Positions 50,381 to 58,372 are shown, counted from the stretch's first letter. The stretch is DNA of 64,000 bases from Methylobacterium sp. Leaf99 (GCF_001422375.1 NZ_LMMU01000010.1:159707-223706), one strand, 5' to 3'. Made by a program: numbers and translations. Notes: generated by a model not told the origin, from the letters alone.

Positions 50381-51366
50381 CCTGGGACGGGCCGGCGTCC
50401 GATGCCGGGCGCATCGGCGCGGGCGCCGTCGAGCCCGTCGCGGACCCGGCCCCGCGCGGTCCCCGCATCGGCCTCGCGCTCGGCGGCGGATCGGCCCGGG
50501 GCTGGTCGCATATCGGCGCCATCGAGGTGCTGGAGGAAGCCGGCATCCACCCGGGCGTGGTCACGGGCTGCTCCATCGGCGCCGTCGTCGGCGGTTGCTA
50601 CGCGGCGGGCCAGCTCGGCCTGCTCAAGGCCTTCGCCCTGTCCCTGACCAAGCGCCGCGTCGTCGGCCTCCTCGACCTGCGCCTCGGCTCCGGCCTCATC
50701 GCGGGGGCGCGCCTGCGCCAGCGCCTGGAGCGGGACCTCGCCGACCGCCGCGTCGAGCACCTGGCCGTCCGCTTCGCCAGCGTCGCCACCTGCCTCGGCA
50801 CCGGCCAGGAGGTCTGGCTCACCCGGGGCAACCTCGTCGAGGCCCTGCGGGCGTCCTATGCCCTGCCGGGCGTGTTCCCGCCCGTGCGCCTCGGCGACCG
50901 CCTCCTCATGGACGGGACCCTGGTCAATCCGGTTCCCGTCAGCCTCGCCCGCGCCCTCGGGGCGGACGTGGTGATCTGCATCAACCTCAACGGCGATCCG
51001 CGCGCGGCCTGCGCGCCCGTGATCCTCGACCCCGTCGATCGCGCCGCCGAGGCGCCGCCGGAGCCGATCCGGCGGCGCCGCCGGCCCTGGCACCTCCTGG
51101 GGCCGCGGCGGCGGCCGTTACCGGAGATGCCGAGCCCCGGCATGGCCCGGGTGATGCTCGATGCCTTCAACATCACCCAGGACAAGATCTCGCGGGCGCG
51201 CCTCGCCGGCGATCCGCCCGACGTGACCATCTCGCCGCACCTCGCCGGCATGGGCCTGTTCGAGTTCCACCGGGCGGCCGAGGGGATCGCCCTCGGCCGC
51301 GAGGCGGCCCGGATCGCCCTGCCGGCCATCCGCGCGACCCTCGCGTCGGCGGCCGCCCGGGTCTGA
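50377..51366 (+). CDS. Patatin-like phospholipase
   Basis: A 329-residue lipid acyl hydrolase of the RssA/NTE bacterial group. The oxyanion loop GLALGGGSARGWSHIG comes first, nucleophile Ser66 in GCSIGAVVGG, and the dyad Asp179 in LLMDGTLVNPVP. It lacks a signal peptide and is probably cytoplasmic or membrane-peripheral. The C-terminal part carries a basic stretch (RRRRRPWHLLGPRRRPLP). It is translationally coupled to hisI (ATGA overlap), though a shared function is not obvious. Confidence 0.92.
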   Translation: MTWDGPASDAGRIGAGAVEPVADPAPRGPRIGLALGGGSARGWSHIGAIEVLEEAGIHPGVVTGCSIGAVVGGCYAAGQLGLLKAFALSLTKRRVVGLLDLRLGSGLIAGARLRQRLERDLADRRVEHLAVRFASVATCLGTGQEVWLTRGNLVEALRASYALPGVFPPVRLGDRLLMDGTLVNPVPVSLARALGADVVICINLNGDPRAACAPVILDPVDRAAEAPPEPIRRRRRPWHLLGPRRRPLPEMPSPGMARVMLDAFNITQDKISRARLAGDPPDVTISPHLAGMGLFEFHRAAEGIALGREAARIALPAIRATLASAAARV

Positions 51367-51378
51367 TCGCGGTCCGGC

Positions 51379-51810
51379 TCACGCCATGGTGATGTAGTCG
51401 CGCATGGCCTGATGCTCGGCCTCCACGGCCGCGATCCGGCGCTTGACCACGTCGCCGATGGAGATGAGCCCGGCGAGGCGCCCGTCCTCCAGCACGGGGA
51501 CGTGGCGGAAGCGGCCGTCGGTCATGAGGTGCATCACGTCCTCGACGGTGGTGTCGCGGGCGCAGGTGACGACGGTGGCGGTCATGTGTTCGGAGACGAG
51601 GGCGTCCAGCGCCCCGGCCCCCTGGCGGGCCAGCGCCCGCATGATGTCGCGCTCGGACAGGATGCCGAGAACCGCCCCCTCGGCATCGCTGACGACGACG
51701 GCGCCGATGCGCTTCTCGGCGAGCAGGTGGATCGCCTCGTCGAGGGTCCGCTGCGGCTCCACCGTCACGACGGAGCGGCCTTTCTCGGCGAGGATGCGGG
51801 CGACGGTCAT
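51379..51810 (-). CDS. CBS-domain pair protein
   Basis: A 143-residue protein consisting almost entirely of two CBS domains (TVARILAEKGRSVVTVEPQRTLDEAIHLLAEKRIGAVVV; SEHMTATVVTCARDTTVEDVMHLMTDGRFRHVPVLEDGRLAGLISIGDV). CBS pairs bind adenosyl nucleotides and act as energy sensors. The family is widespread beside inosine or transport genes; here it stands alone, convergent with the patatin gene. Fourteen residues follow the second domain. Confidence 0.93.
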   Translation of the reverse strand: MTVARILAEKGRSVVTVEPQRTLDEAIHLLAEKRIGAVVVSDAEGAVLGILSERDIMRALARQGAGALDALVSEHMTATVVTCARDTTVEDVMHLMTDGRFRHVPVLEDGRLAGLISIGDVVKRRIAAVEAEHQAMRDYITMA

Positions 51811-51995
51811 GGGTGTTTCCTTCCTGGTTCACACAGCCCTGATTCAGGCGGCCCCTTGCGGCCGGGTTCGCCCCGGCTCGCGGTTTTTCGCGTTACGGCC
51901 CCCGTGGACGCCGTGACGCTCTGTGGCGATTGTGTGGCCCGCGTCCCGTTCTGGCAAGCGGGCCCGCCCGGTAAAACCCTGTCGGCGCGCGGGTT

Positions 51996-52811
51996 TCAGC
52001 CCCGATGGCGATCGACGAGGGGCAGCATGAAGAACCCGACGAGGAAGCCGCCGAGATGGGCATCCCAGGCGACGGCCGTCGCCTCGGCCCCCAGCGGCAG
52101 GGCGATGATGCCGAACAGGAAGTTGGTGACGAGCCAGATGCCGAGGAACATCACCGCCGTGCGGTTGCGCAGGAGCTCGGGAATCGTCTGCAGGCGCTGG
52201 CGCGGCGGCAATTGCCACGGCTGGGCCGCCGCGTAGGCCGGGGGCGGCTGGAACACGAAGCGGGCGGCGGCGGCCATCAGGGCCGAGACGCCCGCCGAGG
52301 CGCCGATGAGGGGGGCCGTGCTCAGGGGATCGAGGACGACGTGCAGCACGCCGCCGGCCACGGCGCCGGCGAGGGCGACGAGGCCGTAGCGCAGGACGCC
52401 GTAGCGGCGGGCCACGGGCGAGCCGAAGGCGGCGAGCCAGACGCTGTTGAAGATCACGTGCGTCCACGAGCCGTGCAGGAGGGCGTAGGTCGCGAAGGTC
52501 CAGGGGCTGGCCGAAGGCTCGGCGGCGATGTAGCGGGCGAAGGCCTGGCGCGCCTCCACCACCTCCGGGTCGCCCGCCGCGCCGGCCGCCGCCTTCAGGA
52601 GATCCTCGATCCGCGACGGGTCGACGGCGACGCTCCAGCGCCCCGGGATCAGGGCGAGGTGGATGAGCGCCCAGATGTCCCAGGCATCGGGCAGCACGAA
52701 TTCCCGTAGGGCGTGGATCGCCAGCAGCACGGCGATGGAGACGGTGACCACCCCCGGCATGTTGAACATCGGAACGCGGTTCTGGGGCGGCAGGTCGGGC
52801 ATGGCATCCAT
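51996..52811 (-). CDS. Rhomboid-family intramembrane serine protease
   Basis: A 271-residue membrane protein with about six helices. Catalytic features: HVIFNSVWLAAFGSPVARRYG (helix 2 HxxxN motif), GASAGVSALMAAAARFV (nucleophile Ser near 172) and AWDAHLGGFLVGFFMLPL (catalytic His). Between helices 1 and 2 an insertion of about 70 residues (VEARQAFARYIAAEPSASP) is larger than in E. coli GlpG and probably periplasmic. Starts at 52811 (ribosome site AGGTGG) and 52802 are possible. Substrates unknown. Confidence 0.92.
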   Translation of the reverse strand: MDAMPDLPPQNRVPMFNMPGVVTVSIAVLLAIHALREFVLPDAWDIWALIHLALIPGRWSVAVDPSRIEDLLKAAAGAAGDPEVVEARQAFARYIAAEPSASPWTFATYALLHGSWTHVIFNSVWLAAFGSPVARRYGVLRYGLVALAGAVAGGVLHVVLDPLSTAPLIGASAGVSALMAAAARFVFQPPPAYAAAQPWQLPPRQRLQTIPELLRNRTAVMFLGIWLVTNFLFGIIALPLGAEATAVAWDAHLGGFLVGFFMLPLVDRHRG

Positions 52812-52847
52812 GCGCCACCTTGTCCGGGCTTTCGCGGGGGCGGCAAG

Positions 52848-52915
52848 CCCCGCGCACGCGAAACTTGCGAGTCCCGCGCACGCGAAACTTGCGAGCCCCG
52901 CGCCGTCAAAACTTA
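52848..52915. repeat. 24-bp tandem repeat, 2.8 copies
   Basis: Units at 52848-52871 and 52872-52895 differ by one base (CCCGCGCACGCGAAACTTGC core); a third, diverged copy runs to about 52915. It lies between divergent genes, next to the TTAA-rich regulatory region, and does not code for a recognised product. Confidence 0.85.
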
Positions 52916-52939
52916 CCGCGCTGCGTACCGCACGGGGCG

Positions 52940-52975
52940 TTAACCTTAAAGATATTAACCTTAAACGATAGTTAA
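52940..52975. promoter_or_regulatory. TTAA-rich regulatory cluster with a CtrA-type site
   Basis: TTAACCTTAAA occurs twice (52940-52950, 52955-52965), 15 bases apart. The second overlaps TTAAACGATAGTTAA (52961-52975), a perfect TTAA-N7-TTAA CtrA-type site. TTAACC half-sites match the CtrA half-consensus too. The cluster ends 132 bases before the PAS_5 gene and could also affect the divergent rhomboid gene. Confidence 0.65.
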
Positions 52976-53107
52976 GCGGGCGATCCGCGCGGAGGCGGCA
53001 TAGTGTATGCGGCAGGGTGAAGACTTCCTTCGTGGCACGGTCCGTCGTGTCCCGAAACGAAACACGCCCCGTCTATGCCCCCCAGGGCCGTGCCATCGCA
53101 GGACACC

Positions 53108-53728
53108 ATGAAGCATCCGACGAGTCGCCTGCTCCACAGTTACTGGGACGGTCTTCGCCGGGAGCGGGCCGCCCCCGAGCGCAACGAGATCGAGCCCGGC
53201 GCGATCCGCACCCTGCTGGCCGACAGCCTGATCCTCGAGGTCGACGTGCCCGGCAGCGCCGCCGCGATCCGCCTCGCCGGGACCCGCGTCTGCGCCCTGT
53301 TCGGGCGCGAGCTGCGCAGCAATGCCTTCGCGGACCTGTGGGGCGCGCCCGACGCCGACCCCTGGCGCCTCGTCGAGACCGTGGCGGTGGACACCCTCGG
53401 GGTCGTGGCCGGCCTGACGGGGACCACGGTGCGCGGCGAGACCATCGACCTCGAACTCATCCTCCTGCCCCTGCGCCATCGCGGCCAGACCCAGACGCGC
53501 ATCCTCGGCGCCCTCAGCCCGCATCACGTGCCGCACTGGCTCGGCCTGCGGCCGGTCACGCAGCTGCGCACCACCGCCCTGCGGGTGCTCGGGACGGTGC
53601 CGCGGTCCGGGTTCGGCGACCGCGACGACGCGGCGGCCGATGCCCTGCGCAACCTGCCGACCCCCGCCAACGACACCCTGCCCTTCCGCCGCGGGCATCT
53701 CCTCGTCCATCCCGGCGGGCGGGGGTGA
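53108..53728 (+). CDS. PAS_5-family PAS protein
   Basis: A 206-residue cytoplasmic protein. Residues about 5-140 match the PAS_5 family common in alphaproteobacteria: SRLLHSYWDGLRRERAAPERNEIEPGAIRTLLAD, LILEVDVPGSAAAIRLAGTRVCALFGRELRSNAFADLWG and DLELILLPLRHRGQTQTRILG. The protein has no output domain. Members are linked to cell-cycle or motility regulation in some alphaproteobacteria, which is of interest given the CtrA-type site upstream. Confidence 0.85.
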   Translation: MKHPTSRLLHSYWDGLRRERAAPERNEIEPGAIRTLLADSLILEVDVPGSAAAIRLAGTRVCALFGRELRSNAFADLWGAPDADPWRLVETVAVDTLGVVAGLTGTTVRGETIDLELILLPLRHRGQTQTRILGALSPHHVPHWLGLRPVTQLRTTALRVLGTVPRSGFGDRDDAAADALRNLPTPANDTLPFRRGHLLVHPGGRG

Positions 53729-54052
53729 GACCGGAGCCGGACGCCTTCGGGGCTCCGGGCAGGGTCGTCGCGAAAATCCCTGATCTCGCCCGAGGCGACG
53801 GCGGACCCGGTCACATCCCCGTGACCGGGTGCCGATGGCGGGTTCCTTGCGGGCAAGTCGTCGCGACCCCGCCCCGTCCGATTTCGCGGCCGCCGAGCGA
53901 TGAGAGCCGCCGAGGCGCAGGTGTTTTCGGGCCGGGACCCATCGGCGCGGTCATACACGCAGGGCGTGATGCTGATGGCGTCACGGAAGAGTTTCGTAAC
54001 CAAGCACCGCCTAGGGTCCGTTACCGTTACGAAACCGAGACCTTGCTCCATC
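53729..54052. other. Intergenic region upstream of the PilZ gene
   Basis: About 320 bases. The PilZ gene frame stays open upstream to 53900, but the added 51 residues are unlike the family. The region holds the inverted repeat at 53991-54035; nothing else was recognised. Confidence 0.5.
53991..54035. promoter_or_regulatory. Perfect 10-bp inverted repeat before the PilZ gene
   Basis: GTTTCGTAAC (53991-54000) and GTTACGAAAC (54026-54035) are perfect reverse complements with a 25-base spacer, so their centres lie 35 bases apart. The right arm ends 17 bases before the ATG. It suits a dimeric regulator or a leader hairpin that masks the ribosome site. Confidence 0.65.
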
Positions 54053-54679
54053 ATGATTGAGGCCCTCGTTCGCCCCGAAGTGAAACCGACGCGCGGCATC
54101 CGGGCCTCCGACCTGCGTCGTCATCAGCGGGTGAAGGTGGCCCTGCTCGGCCGGTACATGCTGTCGGATCGCCGGGAATTCCCGTGCCAGACCGTGGACA
54201 TGTCGCCGGGGGGCGTCCGTCTGACCTGTGCGGAGCCGGGCCTGCTCGACGAGCGCGTGGTGCTGTATCTGGAGGAGATCGGCCGTCTGGAAGGCATCAT
54301 CGCCCGCCTGATGCCCGAGGGCTTCGCCGTGCGCCTCAGCGCGACCCCGCGCAAGCGCGAGAAGATCGCGTCCCAATTGACCTGGCTCGCCAATCGCGAG
54401 AGCCTCGGCCTGCCCGAGGGCCGCACCCACGAGCGCCTCAAGCCCGTGACGCCCACCGTGACCCTGCGCCTGGAGACGGGGCGCGAGATTCCGGCCCGGA
54501 TCATCGACGTCTCCATGTCCGGCGTCGCCCTCAGCGCCAGCATCGCCCCGGCGCTCGGCAGCAGCGTCGTCGTCGGGCGGACCCCCGGCCGCGTGGTGCG
54601 CCACTTCGAGGGGGGCGTCGGCGTGACCTTCCTGCTGCCGATCTCGCCGGACCGTTTTCACGAGGGCCTTCAGCTCTGA
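54053..54679 (+). CDS. Double PilZ-domain protein, probable c-di-GMP receptor
   Basis: A 208-residue protein of two PilZ domains. The first has the c-di-GMP motif RRHQR at about 22-26 and DMSPGGVRLTC near 49-59, the canonical RxxxR and DxSxxG pair. The second (about 125-208) has DVSMSGVALSA but no RxxxR, so it probably does not bind by itself. No catalytic or transfer domain accompanies them. A diguanylate cyclase is encoded 6 kb upstream. ATG 54053 starts at the inverted repeat boundary. Confidence 0.88.
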   Translation: MIEALVRPEVKPTRGIRASDLRRHQRVKVALLGRYMLSDRREFPCQTVDMSPGGVRLTCAEPGLLDERVVLYLEEIGRLEGIIARLMPEGFAVRLSATPRKREKIASQLTWLANRESLGLPEGRTHERLKPVTPTVTLRLETGREIPARIIDVSMSGVALSASIAPALGSSVVVGRTPGRVVRHFEGGVGVTFLLPISPDRFHEGLQL

Positions 54680-54888
54680 ATCCCCGCCGGCCCCCGTCCC
54701 GGGCCGGTACCATGGTTTCCGCTTCGTGAATCCCGCCGCGCAACTGCTAACGAGTGCGGAAGCGGCGGGTTGGGCCTGTCGCGCGAGAGCCGGCGGGCCG
54801 GGCCGATTCGATAAAATTGCGCGGATCGGCTTCAGCGCGGCGGAGGGCCCGCCGCCGCATCCTGACCCTGTTGATGGCGGGGGTTGCG

Positions 54889-55545
54889 ATGCGCGGAATG
54901 AGGTCGACGGCTCTGGGGGGCCTGGTCGTGGGGGCCCTGGCGCTGGCCGCGACGGCCCTCGGCACGACCGCGTCCCACGCCCAGGCCGCCCCGACGCTCC
55001 TCGCCGCCCTGCCCGCCCCCGCGACCCTCGCCGCGCCCGTCGGGGCCGCCCGGCCCATCGCCGCCTGGGTCGCCTTCTGCGAGCGCTACGCCGCCGAATG
55101 CGCCCTCGACGCGAACGAGCCCGCCCGCATCACCCTGACCCCGGCGGCCTGGACCACCATCACGACGGTGAACCGCCGGATCAACGCCGCGATCCGCCCC
55201 GTGACCGACCTCGACCATTGGGGCACGCCGGACCGCTGGGATCTGGCCGAGGACGGCGCGGGCGACTGCGAGGATTTCCAGCTCCTCAAGCGCAAGCTCC
55301 TGGCCGAGGCCGGCCTGCCGCGCCGGGCCATGCGGATGACCGTGGTCATCGACGAGAAGGGCGAGGGCCACGCGGTCCTGACCCTCATCACCGACCGCGG
55401 CGACTTCATCCTCGACAACAAGACCGGCGCCGTCCTGCCCTGGCACCGCACGGGCTACGTCTTCATCAAGCGCGAGGGCACCGACGCGGTGGCCTGGGTC
55501 TCCCTGGGCGGCGTCACCTCGCCCACCACCACGGCCAACCGCTGA
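54889..55545 (+). CDS. Bacterial transglutaminase-like cysteine peptidase (LapG-like), copy 1
   Basis: A 218-residue exported protein. After the signal peptide (ending TTASHAQA) it shows the family triad: Cys127 in GAGDCEDFQLLKRKLL, His in GEGHAVLTLITD and Asp in GDFILDNKTG. The family includes LapG, a periplasmic protease that cleaves biofilm adhesins under c-di-GMP control. No adhesin or LapD is visible here, so the target is unknown. Starts at 54874, 54889 and 54898 are possible. A close copy follows at 55667. Confidence 0.88.
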   Translation: MRGMRSTALGGLVVGALALAATALGTTASHAQAAPTLLAALPAPATLAAPVGAARPIAAWVAFCERYAAECALDANEPARITLTPAAWTTITTVNRRINAAIRPVTDLDHWGTPDRWDLAEDGAGDCEDFQLLKRKLLAEAGLPRRAMRMTVVIDEKGEGHAVLTLITDRGDFILDNKTGAVLPWHRTGYVFIKREGTDAVAWVSLGGVTSPTTTANR

Positions 55546-55601
55546 CCCCGCGGGCTGACCCGCATCGCCGTCCGGGATGGAACCCGCCGCGGCCCCAACG
55601 G

Positions 55602-55616
55602 TTAACGGGGGTTTAA
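55602..55616. promoter_or_regulatory. CtrA-type site upstream of the second LapG-like gene
   Basis: TTAACGGGGGTTTAA is a perfect TTAA-N7-TTAA match; a further TTAACG follows at 55618. It lies 50-70 bases before the candidate starts. Confidence 0.65.
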
Positions 55617-55666
55617 CTTAACGATTGAGCGCCGGGCTCAGCCGTGCCAACTTTGCCGTCTCGGCA

Positions 55667-56374
55667 ATGGACGGCAGGGCGACCCGGATGCGGCACGCGA
55701 TTCTGCACAGCCTCGGTGGACCGGCGACGGGCGGCGCGGACACCCTTCGCAAGCGCCTGTGCCGCGCGGCGCGGCTCTCCCTCGTCGGGGCGATCCTGCT
55801 GCTCGGCGGCGCCGGCATCGAGGCGCGGCCCGTGGCGGCCCTGCCCGACGCGCCCGCCATCGGCGAGGGGGCGAATGCCCGTCCGGTGGCGGCCTGGAAC
55901 GACTTCTGCGCACGCTACCCGCGGGAATGCGCCGTCGACGCCCGGGAGCCCGCCCGCATCACCCTGACGCCGGCGATCCGGGCGACCCTGGACAGCGTCA
56001 ACCGCCGGGTCAACGAGCGCATCCGCCCGATCACCGACATGGCCCATTGGGGCGTCGTCGACCGCTGGGACTTTCCCGATGACGGTGCGGGCGATTGCGA
56101 GGATTTCCAGCTGCTCAAGCGGCGGATGCTGGTGGAGCGCGGCCTGCCCCGGCGCGCCCTGCGGATGACCGTGGTCATCGACGACATCGGCGAGGGTCAC
56201 GCCGTCCTCATGGTGCGGACCGACCGGGGCGACCTCATCCTCGACAACAAGACCAACGCGATTCTGTCCGGCCCGCGCACGGGCTACACCTTCATCAAGC
56301 GCGAGGGCCAGGACGGCCTCGCCTGGGTCACCCTCAACGGCGGCGCCTCGCCGGTGGCGACGGCCAACCGGTGA
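55667..56374 (+). CDS. Bacterial transglutaminase-like cysteine peptidase (LapG-like), copy 2
   Basis: A protein of about 235 residues, clearly a paralogue of copy 1: RPVAAWNDFCARYPRECAVD, PARITLTPAIRATLDSVNRR, then Cys144 in GAGDCEDFQLLKRRML, His in GEGHAVLMVRTD and Asp in DLILDNKTNAI. The N-terminus holds a basic stretch and one hydrophobic segment (LSLVGAILLLGGAGIEA), so it is exported or anchored. ATG 55667 or 55688 may be used. Tandem position and matching catalytic residues indicate local duplication with both copies intact. Confidence 0.87.
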   Translation: MDGRATRMRHAILHSLGGPATGGADTLRKRLCRAARLSLVGAILLLGGAGIEARPVAALPDAPAIGEGANARPVAAWNDFCARYPRECAVDAREPARITLTPAIRATLDSVNRRVNERIRPITDMAHWGVVDRWDFPDDGAGDCEDFQLLKRRMLVERGLPRRALRMTVVIDDIGEGHAVLMVRTDRGDLILDNKTNAILSGPRTGYTFIKREGQDGLAWVTLNGGASPVATANR

Positions 56375-56377
56375 GCG

Positions 56378-56707
56378 TCACACGCCCGCGATGAGATGGG
56401 CCAGATCGAGGGCGACGCGGCCCGACATTAGGCTCCAGCCGCAGGCGATCATCGTGGCGATCATCACGAACGGGATCGGCCGGCGCTCAAGGCGCCGGCC
56501 CCGGACGGTGTTGCGCAGGATGATGAAGGGCGCGCCGAAGGCCAGCATGGGCAGGGCCGCCACGGCAGTGACGCCGCCGCCCTCGAGCAGGCTGAAGCTC
56601 GCCCGCCGCTCGGTGAACAGCTCGAACGCGCTCGCCAGCAGGCCCGACAGGGCGAGGCCGATGCACAGGGTCTGGATCGAGTCGAGGGCCGAGGGGCTGA
56701 GGGTCAT
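56378..56707 (-). CDS. Small inner-membrane protein of unknown function
   Basis: A 109-residue protein with three hydrophobic segments (LCIGLALSGLLASAFELFT; GGVTAVAALPMLAFGAPFI; PIPFVMIATMIACGWSLM). The FELFTERRASFSLLE loop recalls a small uncharacterised family of Methylobacterium and relatives (possibly DUF6949). It is convergent with the second LapG-like gene, ending four bases from it. A near-consensus CtrA-type site lies 63 bases upstream. Confidence 0.68.
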   Translation of the reverse strand: MTLSPSALDSIQTLCIGLALSGLLASAFELFTERRASFSLLEGGGVTAVAALPMLAFGAPFIILRNTVRGRRLERRPIPFVMIATMIACGWSLMSGRVALDLAHLIAGV

Positions 56708-56769
56708 CACGCGAACGCTCCACCGTTGAGAAACCGTGGCGCCCACTCTGCCCTGCCGTTTACGAAACG

Positions 56770-56784
56770 TTAAGACTTTCTTAG
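56770..56784. promoter_or_regulatory. Near-consensus CtrA-type site
   Basis: TTAAGACTTTCTTAG matches TTAA-N7-TTAA except for the last base. It lies 63 bases upstream of the 109-residue membrane protein gene on the minus strand; a further TTAA follows at 56793. Confidence 0.4.
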
Positions 56785-56845
56785 CCTTACGGTTAAATCC
56801 GCGCACAGGCCATCGGCCGGTGCGTGTCGTTCCGTTTCGCGCGGT

Positions 56846-57058
56846 TCAGTCCTCGAGGTCGATGTCGAGGATCGCCATGGCGAAGTTGAACGAGCGGTCG
56901 CCGTCCTCGTCGTCCACGGAGACCACGCCCAGGAACTCCTCGCCGATATAGACCTCGGCCGAATCGTCCTTCTTCGGGCGGGGGACGAGGCGGATGTTGG
57001 CGTTGGCGAAGGTCCGGCGAAGGAAGTCCTGTACCTTGGTGATGTCGGTCTTGGTCAC
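56846..57058 (-). CDS. DUF3126-family protein
   Basis: A 70-residue cytoplasmic protein with the compact pattern of the alphaproteobacterial DUF3126 family: VQDFLRRTFANANIRLVPRP, KKDDSAEVYIGEEFLGVVSVDDEDGDRSFNF. It is acidic with a conserved core and has no known function. It lies downstream of cysE on the same strand, a neighbourhood kept in many Rhizobiales, so a link to cysteine metabolism has been suggested by position only. Confidence 0.85.
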   Translation of the reverse strand: MTKTDITKVQDFLRRTFANANIRLVPRPKKDDSAEVYIGEEFLGVVSVDDEDGDRSFNFAMAILDIDLED

Positions 57059-57217
57059 GCTGATCGCCTCTCGCGTTCGGGATCGGATCGGCCCGCGCCC
57101 AGTGGCGGGGTTCGAGTCCGGGACCGCTTGCCACGCCGCCGGGGCATGGGCAAGCGGAGCACGGGAGCGGGCCGCCCGCCCTTGCCGAGAACCGGCTCCC
57201 CGTTCCGGACCGGTGCG

Positions 57218-58075
57218 TCAGATGCCCTCGGCCATGTGAATGAAGGTTTCGAGGCCCAGCAGCTGGTCCATGGCGCGGGCGGGCTCGGCGCAGCCGGCGG
57301 TGCCGACGACGCGGGCGGGCACGCCCACCACGGTGGTGTGGGGCGGCACGGCGCGCAGCACCACCGAGCCGGCGGCGACGCGGGCGCATTCCCCGACCTC
57401 GATGTTGCCCAGGATCTTGGCGCCGGCGCCGATCATCACGCCGCGGCGGATCTTGGGGTGGCGGTCGCCGCCCTGCTTGCCCGTGCCGCCCAGCGTCACC
57501 GCGTGCAGGATCGAGACGTCGTCGTCGATCACCGCCGTGGAGCCGACAACGAGGCCGGTGGCATGGTCGAGGAACACCCCGCGCCCGATCCGGGCCGCCG
57601 GGTGGATGTCGGTCTGGAACACCTCCGACGAGCGGCTCTGCAGGTAGAGGGCGAGGTCGCGGCGCTTGTGCGTCCAGTACCAGTGCGCGAGGCGATGGGC
57701 CTGGAGCGCGTGGAAGCCCTTGAAGTACAGCACCGGCTCGATGGCGCGGGTGGTGGCCGGGTCGCGGTCGAGGACCGCCCCGATATCGGCGCGAAAAATC
57801 TCGCCCAGGCGCGGATCGTCGGCGATGGCCTCGTGGAAGCCGTGGGCCACGAGTTCGGCCGGGAGGGACTGGTGTCCGAGGCGCGCGGCGACCCGGTGTG
57901 CCACCGCCGCCTCGAGGCTGGGGTGGTTGAGGATGGTCGCGACGATGAAGGAGGCGAGCTGGGGCTCCTCGCGCACGAGGGCCTCGGCCTCGGCGCGGAC
58001 GCGGGTCCAGATCGGATCGAGGGTCGCGACCGTCTCCCGGTCGGCGGGCCTGGTCAGGGAAGAACGGGCGGACAT
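57218..58075 (-). CDS. cysE: Serine O-acetyltransferase
   Basis: First step of cysteine synthesis, acetylating serine with acetyl-CoA. The 285-residue protein has the N-terminal helical SATase domain (IWTRVRAEAEALVREEPQLASFIVATILNHPSLEAAV) and the C-terminal hexapeptide beta-helix with DIHPAARIGRGVFLDHATG, the catalytic His pair, and GGTGKQGGDRHPKI. ATG 58075 follows a perfect GAGGAGGAG ribosome site. The C-terminus ends in AEGI; in CysE proteins ending in Ile this tail can dock into cysteine synthase. Confidence 0.95.
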   Translation of the reverse strand: MSARSSLTRPADRETVATLDPIWTRVRAEAEALVREEPQLASFIVATILNHPSLEAAVAHRVAARLGHQSLPAELVAHGFHEAIADDPRLGEIFRADIGAVLDRDPATTRAIEPVLYFKGFHALQAHRLAHWYWTHKRRDLALYLQSRSSEVFQTDIHPAARIGRGVFLDHATGLVVGSTAVIDDDVSILHAVTLGGTGKQGGDRHPKIRRGVMIGAGAKILGNIEVGECARVAAGSVVLRAVPPHTTVVGVPARVVGTAGCAEPARAMDQLLGLETFIHMAEGI

Positions 58076-58372
58076 GGGCTCCTCCTCGAACACTGCTGGG
58101 CCCGGACTTGCCGACCCTCGAATTGCCGGACCCGGACTTGATCTGCCCAGGTCCCGGTTCGGCCACCGCAGTGGCGATTGTCTACGCGAAAACGTCGTCG
58201 AAGCGGAACGGCCGCGTGCGGCGGGCCTTCGGGAGACCATCGTTCGCCGTCACGCGGAGCGCAGCCTGCGCTATAGCGTGTGGTGCGGCCCCGGACCGAT
58301 CAAGGGCGGCGGGTGCCGCACCCCCCTGCGCGGGGCCCGAAATCTGCGCGGGACCCAAGACAGGACCGGGTC

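Noticed and set aside
57105..57125. tRNA-like GGTTCGAGTCC sequence
   Set aside because: The flanking bases do not form the five-pair T-stem and no cloverleaf can be drawn around it.
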